Assembly (NCBI GenBank): GCA_019637435.1 | Contig: JAHBVO010000001.1 | Span: forward strand, 868,001-932,000 | DNA length: 64,000 nt | Direction: 5' to 3' | From: Candidatus Obscuribacterales bacterium | GTDB lineage: Bacteria; Cyanobacteriota; Vampirovibrionia; Obscuribacterales; Obscuribacteraceae | In this document: piece by piece, positions 59,495 through 64,000 of the stretch | Numbering within the stretch: position 1 is the first letter of the stretch | Layout of the letters: every line of letters begins with the position of its first letter | Notes under the pieces: model-generated | The model's database searches: none | Seen by the model: only the letters and a program-made list of their open reading frames with translations | Told to the model about the DNA's origin: nothing | Position numbers and translations under genes: made by a program

Positions 59495-59981
59495 CCACCG
59501 TCTCTATCTGTTTGGCCACGTCCCCTTCTTGAATTTCGCCAGACTTCGACCACACTGAGTTTCCACCGTCGTCCAGCAGGACCTGGCAGGGTATATAACC
59601 CTTATAGTGTTTCTTCAACAGTTCAGTGGCGTTGGCATTGGACGCGTGGTCTACGTCAATGAGGATGAATTTGAGATTCTTCGATTTAAACTTGTTGTAC
59701 AAGCTGACTAAACGTTTGGCCTGACGATTAGTATTCAAATCTCCCGATGCGCCAAAAAAGATGAGAGCCGGCTTGCCACTCTCGATGGTGGCATCATCCA
59801 TCTTGTCTGCCAGAATTGGAAAACCGTTATCCTTGTCTTCGGTGAACGAAACGCCCTTCCGCAGTGTCAGATTCTCGGCCGCTAAAGCGGATAGCGGGGC
59901 TAGAAACGCATTGACTATGAGCGCCGACACGAGCAGTTTCCTGAGGGTGAACGTGTGCTTTTCCTTGCTATCGAAGTTCAT
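59487..59981 (-). CDS. exported thioredoxin-fold protein lacking CxxC
   Basis: The ATG at 59981 gives 164 residues with a signal peptide ending SALAAE. The domain (~60-164) has the thioredoxin strand order: KPALIFFGASGDLNTNRQAKRLVSLYNKF, KNLKFILIDVDHASNANATELLKKHYKGYIPCQVLLDDGG. Where active thioredoxins have WCGPC, it reads GASGDLN, so no redox dithiol is possible there. The cis-Pro position reads GYIPCQVLL and brings the only Cys. Redox activity is therefore unlikely; a chaperone or ligand-binding role is inferred. Confidence 0.72.
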   Translation of the reverse strand: MNFDSKEKHTFTLRKLLVSALIVNAFLAPLSALAAENLTLRKGVSFTEDKDNGFPILADKMDDATIESGKPALIFFGASGDLNTNRQAKRLVSLYNKFKSKNLKFILIDVDHASNANATELLKKHYKGYIPCQVLLDDGGNSVWSKSGEIQEGDVAKQIETVVK

Positions 59982-60132
59982 GATCCAGTTTTTCCGGTGA
60001 GAAATTTGTCGATTTCCGAATGAACCGCCTGTTGCGCGTTTCACTCTGCGCTCGATAGTCTAAAGGACACAAATCCGAAGATTTAGTTCCCTCGTCTCAA
60101 TCGGCAACGGTGAGTGTCGACTTGCCGATTGG

Positions 60133-60618
60133 CTAGTCAATCTTATCGTCTGACGGTTTAGGCTCGCTAGTCTTGAAATCGAAATCGCTTGCTTTTATCT
60201 TGTGAACCCAACGTGACCACTTTTGTTGTTCGTAGCTGTGTCCATAGGTTTTCAGGCTATTCAGCAAGCGGTCGCCGGAGATCGACTTGCCGCGAAAAAC
60301 ATAGGCGGCGTCCTCGTCCTGGTTCTCATCGTTCTTCTTGATGATAAATAGCTCGTCGGGGTCGAGATCGTCTTCTGACGTATCCTGGCGACACATAGAA
60401 ATCTCGCAATGGATTACCGAATCGACGTTAGAGAGTGGAGGCGTGTTAAGCCTTTCCCACAGCCAGCGTGCCAACACCTCGGTGGATGTGAGCGACGGGT
60501 CTGCTTCATGCAAATATTTGGAAAACGCCTCCAGAATCACCGATAAATCCTTTCGTGAGGAACCCTCAATTGCGACTATATCACGGTAGTCAAGCTGCCG
60601 ACGCAAAGACCCGAACAT
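60133..60618 (-). CDS. uncharacterised 161-residue protein
   Basis: I know no family. It is a soluble protein with a helical N-terminal half (DLSVILEAFSKYLHEADPSLTS, VLARWLWERLN) and an acidic middle (DTSEDDLDPDELFIIKKNDENQDEDAAYVF). A Trp-containing C-terminus (SYEQQKWSRWVHKIKASDF) completes it. No signal peptide or membrane segment is seen. It is the last minus-strand gene before a long intergenic region and has no evident functional partner. Confidence 0.55.
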   Translation of the reverse strand: MFGSLRRQLDYRDIVAIEGSSRKDLSVILEAFSKYLHEADPSLTSTEVLARWLWERLNTPPLSNVDSVIHCEISMCRQDTSEDDLDPDELFIIKKNDENQDEDAAYVFRGKSISGDRLLNSLKTYGHSYEQQKWSRWVHKIKASDFDFKTSEPKPSDDKID

Positions 60619-61057
60619 TTTCTCCAGGAAACTCTTTTGAGTCGGAAGAGTCCGATATGTTTACATAAATAACGAATTGAAAAACTGGGAATAACTGCAC
60701 AGGTGAGCAAATCAGCGTTTTGAGCATATTAAACTTTCTCAAGCTGCCTCTGCCTTATATACCTGTAGCGCATTAGCGTTATAATTAGGTCACTTGAGTA
60801 CCAGCTAGGCTCAAGAAAGCTGTAGTCAACTTAGTTCTCCCACGTGCCCTCCGCGAGCGAAGCTCCCGGGAGGCGAGAATCCCAGGATCATCCAGGGTGA
60901 TTGCAGGCCTAAACGGCTGGAGCCAGCATTGGCTAAGTGACCCGCTTATGCGAATCACTAAGACAGCGATTTTGCTTATCGGGTCAGCGGAGGGGCGCAA
61001 GCCACCGAAGCAAATTCCTCCTCTTCATTCTGCGACTCAAGCCGTTCTTAGCGTGCG
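60619..61057. promoter_or_regulatory. intergenic region with strong -10 box upstream of the radical SAM gene
   Basis: TATAAT at 60780-60785 is a consensus -10, with no clear -35 or TG extension. Transcription from it would start near 60790-60792, directly at the structured segment listed below, and continue to the radical SAM gene 267 bp on. The left 150 bp hold the upstream region of the minus-strand gene. The last 35 nt before and across the TTG start can form CGACT/AGTCG pairing. Confidence 0.55.
60788..60942 (+). ncRNA. candidate structured RNA with long closing stem (6S-like shape, unassigned)
   Basis: GGTCACTT (60788-60795) pairs perfectly with AAGTGACC (60935-60942). Moving inward, CCAG (60801) pairs with TTGG (60929), CT-A-GGCTC (60805-60812) with GAGCCAG (60920-60926), and AGCTG (60818) with CGGCT (60914). 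Two inner hairpins are CCTCC...GGAGG around 60848-60873 and AATCCC...GGGTGATT at 60878-60902. The whole is a rod of about 155 nt whose 5' end coincides with the start predicted from TATAAT. The shape recalls 6S RNA, but I cannot confirm a family; a cis-acting leader of the downstream gene is equally possible. Confidence 0.42.
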
Positions 61058-64000
61058 TTGAGCCAGTCGACTAAAGTGAACTCAACACAATTTTCCACAA
61101 CCTTAATTGAAGAACTCCTCGAGCGGGTCGTTAAGCCCGGTCAGTATCTGGGCAACGAATGGGGCGCCCTTCGCAAGCCGTTTGACGAAGCCAAAGTTCG
61201 AATGGTGCTGGCTTTCCCAGACATCTACGAATTGGGCATGTCCAACTTCGGACTGAAAATTCTCTACAAAATCGTCAATTCGAAAGATGGATTGATGACC
61301 GATCGCAGCTATGCGCCGGCGACCGACATGGAAGACCTTTTGCGCGAGCGCAACATTCCGCTCTGGGCCTGGGAATCGCGCCGTCCGCTCAAAGATTTCG
61401 ATTTGATTGGCTTCTCGCTTCAGTATGAGTTGACTTACACTAATGTTCTCAACATGCTGGAACTCGCGCATATTCCAGTCGAAGCAAAGGACAGGACCGA
61501 AATCTTCCCGTTGATTTTCGGGGGCGGTCCGTCTGCAGTAAATCCTGAACCCATGGCTCGCTTCACGGATCTGTACATGATTGGCGACGGCGAGGAAATG
61601 GTGCCGCAGGGCATGCGCGTTATCGAGCAGTTCAAAGATGCAATCGCCGGCGAAACTTTTGATCAGCAGACCGCAAGCAAACTTCGTAAGCGTCTCTTAT
61701 TCGGGCTTGCCAAAAATGTCCCCGGCGTATATGTTCCAGCCCTCTACGAGTTGAAGGATGGAGCTAATTGTGTTTCCGCTATCGATGCAAAACAATTGCG
61801 TGAGTATCTTGGTGATACCGCAGGTAATGAGCTATTAGAGCGTGTCGAATCTGTTTTGAACCTTCAGTTCGATGAGGAAAATACCGGTATTCCTGTGCGT
61901 GTTTTCCGTCAGGTTGCACCGCTCAATGCCGATAACCAGCCGACTGCCTCACTGGTGTCCTATTTAAACCTGGTGCACGACCGTGAAGTTCTCGAAGTAA
62001 GACGAGGCTGCGATCGTGGTTGTCGTTTTTGCCAGCCGGGTTACACATTCCTTCCGGTAAGAGAACGATCGAGCAAAGACATTGTTGATTTGTCGAAACA
62101 AGCTCTCGCCAATAGCGGGCATGACGAGTATTCGATGTTGTCGCTATGCGTTTCCGACTACACGAGTTTGTACGAAACCACTCGCGCTTTGAACCGAGAG
62201 CACAGTTCGACACGCGCGAACCTGTCGTTCCCGAGTCAGCGCGCTGACCGAATGAACATGGATATCGCCGAGGAATTGAAGACGGTTCGTCGCAGTGGTA
62301 TCACTCTAGCACCGGAAGCCGGAACTGAGCGCATGCGTGCTGTAATCAATAAGGGTCTTTCGCACGAGCAAATTATTTCTGCGGTCGAGTCGGCGTATAA
62401 ATCCGGCTGGACATCAGTGAAACTTTACTTCATGTGCTGCATGCCGACTGAAGAGGACGAAGACCTCGTCGGTATCATCAACATATTGAAAGAAGCGACG
62501 ATTGCTTGCCGCAAAATTCGTAAGAGCAATCCTGAACAATTCAAGCGCGGCATGGAGTTTACTTGCACCATCTCGAACTTCTGTCCTAAACCGTTTACAC
62601 CGTTTCAATGGTTTGGTCAGGTCACTCGCGAAGAGACGAAGCGCAAACACGAAGTTCTTCATCAAGCTCTCAGAGACTCCGGTCTGGGCAACGTTCAATT
62701 GAACAAGACAGAACCTGAAATCAGTCTTCTCGAGTGCGTAATCTCGCGCGGAGGTCGTGAGATGGCTGAGATGATTCAACGCGCATGGAAGAAAGGCGCG
62801 AAGTTTGACGCCTGGGATGACAGATTCCAGCCGCATCTCTGGCATGAAGTCGCGACCGAAATGGGAACGACACTTGAAACTATCGCATGTACCGATCGCG
62901 AGCCGGGCTCAGACCAACCTTGGAACGTGGTGCACATCGGTTTGAACAACTGGTGGCTCCTCAAAGAATGGGAAAAGGCTCTTGCAGTCAAAGAGACCGC
63001 GAACTGCACCGAGAACACCTGCCACGCTTGCGGCGTGTGCACCGAACTCGATACCGTTCACGTGCTCGCTGCTCCCAGTAAAGAAGTGATGAAAAAGAAT
63101 CCGTTCGTCAAAGAGCTGAACGCTAACGTCGAAGACGAAGATTCGCATCCCTCCTTGTTTGTACAACAACCTGGCGAAGCGCCTTCTACCGACACGGTTA
63201 CGCGCTTGCGTTTTCTTTTCACCAAGCGTGGTGACCTTCGTTTCGTCGGTCACCTCGATGTCCAATCGCTGTTCGTCAGAGCAGCCAGACGCGCCAGCCT
63301 GAAACTGGCGTATTCAAAGGGTTTCAATCCGCAACCCAAGCTCTCGCTTGCAAGTCCTCTTCCTCTCTATTTTGAGGGTGAAGGTGAAGTTGCTGAGATA
63401 GATCTTGCGGAAGTGATTAGCGCCGAAGATTTCCAAAACAGAATGAATCGGCAACTGCCCCCGGAAATTCAAGTTCTGGAGGTCGTAGAGCTGTTTGAAA
63501 AACCGTCGCAGTCTCTGTCTGCGGTTCTCGATACAGCCACTTACAGGGCGGTGTTGTTTAACTCCATTGGAGGAGACGCACCCAGTCCTGAACAAACCGA
63601 GATGCTCAAGACTAAAGTTCAAGAGCTTCTCAATCAAGAAAGTATTTTGATTGACGCAAAGGACAACTCGAAGCGGAAGGGCAAAAATAAGCGCAACCAA
63701 ACCGAGAAGCCGGCGCAACGCGACATCAGGGGCGGTATCAAGTCTCTTGCTGTCAAAAATAGCGATTCGCAAGTCGTTCTTGAAATGGAGCTGGCTTGTG
63801 GACCGCAACTTCACGTAAAACCTTCCGAGGTTTTGGATTGCATTGATACGAATTTCCGATGGAGGTTTACGCGGCTCGCACTTTTCGCAGCCGATAAAAC
63901 CGAATTGCTCACTTATGACAAGCCGGGTGCGATGCGGGACTCCAAAGTCCTGACAGCTGCTACCTCCGGCAACTCGACTCCAAAAGATTTAAGTAACTAG
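61058..64000 (+). CDS. TIGR03960-type B12-binding-like radical SAM protein fused to DUF2344 domain
   Basis: The 980-residue protein ends at the last base of the window. Residues ~1-230 form the N-terminal domain (GQYLGNEWGALRKPFDEAKVRMVLAFPDIYELGMSNFG, FGGGPSAVNPEPMARF) of this family, related to B12-binding folds. The radical SAM cluster is in RRGCDRGCRFCQPGYTF (CxxxCxxC). After the radical SAM core, CTENTCHACGVC may bind metal. From ~710 the DUF2344 domain (LRFLFTKRGDLRFVGHLDVQSLFVRAARRA, GFNPQPKLSLASPL) is fused, as in cyanobacteria. It is often next to RNase G/E genes, implying an RNA- or ribosome-related role. The start is TTG 61058 or GTG 61076. Confidence 0.85.
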   Translation: MSQSTKVNSTQFSTTLIEELLERVVKPGQYLGNEWGALRKPFDEAKVRMVLAFPDIYELGMSNFGLKILYKIVNSKDGLMTDRSYAPATDMEDLLRERNIPLWAWESRRPLKDFDLIGFSLQYELTYTNVLNMLELAHIPVEAKDRTEIFPLIFGGGPSAVNPEPMARFTDLYMIGDGEEMVPQGMRVIEQFKDAIAGETFDQQTASKLRKRLLFGLAKNVPGVYVPALYELKDGANCVSAIDAKQLREYLGDTAGNELLERVESVLNLQFDEENTGIPVRVFRQVAPLNADNQPTASLVSYLNLVHDREVLEVRRGCDRGCRFCQPGYTFLPVRERSSKDIVDLSKQALANSGHDEYSMLSLCVSDYTSLYETTRALNREHSSTRANLSFPSQRADRMNMDIAEELKTVRRSGITLAPEAGTERMRAVINKGLSHEQIISAVESAYKSGWTSVKLYFMCCMPTEEDEDLVGIINILKEATIACRKIRKSNPEQFKRGMEFTCTISNFCPKPFTPFQWFGQVTREETKRKHEVLHQALRDSGLGNVQLNKTEPEISLLECVISRGGREMAEMIQRAWKKGAKFDAWDDRFQPHLWHEVATEMGTTLETIACTDREPGSDQPWNVVHIGLNNWWLLKEWEKALAVKETANCTENTCHACGVCTELDTVHVLAAPSKEVMKKNPFVKELNANVEDEDSHPSLFVQQPGEAPSTDTVTRLRFLFTKRGDLRFVGHLDVQSLFVRAARRASLKLAYSKGFNPQPKLSLASPLPLYFEGEGEVAEIDLAEVISAEDFQNRMNRQLPPEIQVLEVVELFEKPSQSLSAVLDTATYRAVLFNSIGGDAPSPEQTEMLKTKVQELLNQESILIDAKDNSKRKGKNKRNQTEKPAQRDIRGGIKSLAVKNSDSQVVLEMELACGPQLHVKPSEVLDCIDTNFRWRFTRLALFAADKTELLTYDKPGAMRDSKVLTAATSGNSTPKDLSN

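Noticed and set aside
60788..61057. Cobalamin riboswitch upstream of the radical SAM gene
   Set aside because: The B12-box and core GCCACTG-type elements are not present in the expected order.

Overview
The window looks like chromosome of a diderm, non-sporulating bacterium on the cyanobacterial side of the tree, most likely Vampirovibrionia/Melainabacteria (Obscuribacterales-like). This is an inference. It rests on a cyanobacterium-style primary sigma factor, YlqD, a fused TIGR03960-type radical SAM protein, SpoIID and S55-peptidase domains without other sporulation genes, a TonB/ExbB/ExbD set implying an outer membrane, and many long secreted proteins of unknown family. Base composition is close to even. 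There is no phage, integrase, transposase, CRISPR array or rRNA; one tRNA-Ser(UGA) is present. Coding density is high, with a dozen intergenic stretches of 300-540 bp.

Layout. 1-3.4 kb: 3' part of a YdeP-type molybdopterin oxidoreductase, fdhD, and a secreted bicupin. 3.9-8.2 kb: primary sigma factor and a 1012-residue beta-solenoid surface protein. 8.3-15.4 kb: ylqD, rocA, thyA-folA, a cytochrome c, aat, a cyclophilin and an adenosine-deaminase-like enzyme. 15.8-16.6 kb: a histone-H1-like protein built on a 48-bp tandem repeat. 16.6-17.9 kb: an esterase and an unknown gene. 18.2-20.5 kb: the most interesting locus, a small exported Cys-repeat peptide followed by a DUF692/MNIO enzyme and a DUF2063 partner, which is the architecture of bufferin/oxazolin-type metal-binding RiPPs. 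20.5-29.2 kb: tlyA, tRNA-Ser, SpoIID protein, two lipoproteins, a five-module membrane protein, an Ada-type zinc-domain protein and pncB. 29.3-34.0 kb: a tight minus-strand run with miaA, a Yip1 protein, sppA and a secreted protein. 34.2-41.7 kb: a zinc-ribbon protein with nine LRSPLLG-type repeats, an envelope protein, a TonB-like protein with ExbB/ExbD, and aroE. 41.9-46.4 kb: SCP2 protein, DciA-like protein, ftsE-ftsX and two cyclophilins. 46.5-54.4 kb: three secreted proteins of unknown function, a repeat-rich intergenic segment and a 1605-residue S55-peptidase/beta-propeller protein. 54.4-64 kb: amino-acid permease, Hsp20, a coiled-coil secreted protein, ymdB with a PHP phosphoesterase, a thioredoxin-fold protein without a CxxC, a possible structured RNA, and the radical SAM protein ending exactly at the window edge.

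How the genes fit together. Most are housekeeping (replication loading, division, folate/thymidylate, NAD salvage, tRNA/rRNA modification) mixed with many envelope genes: TonB system, SppA, SpoIID, S55 protein, cyclophilins and lipoproteins. The peptide-MNIO-DUF2063 cluster is the clearest self-contained accessory system. Its upstream region carries an exact 100-bp-spaced direct repeat and two perfect hairpins, and an intrinsic terminator sits between the peptide gene and its enzyme.
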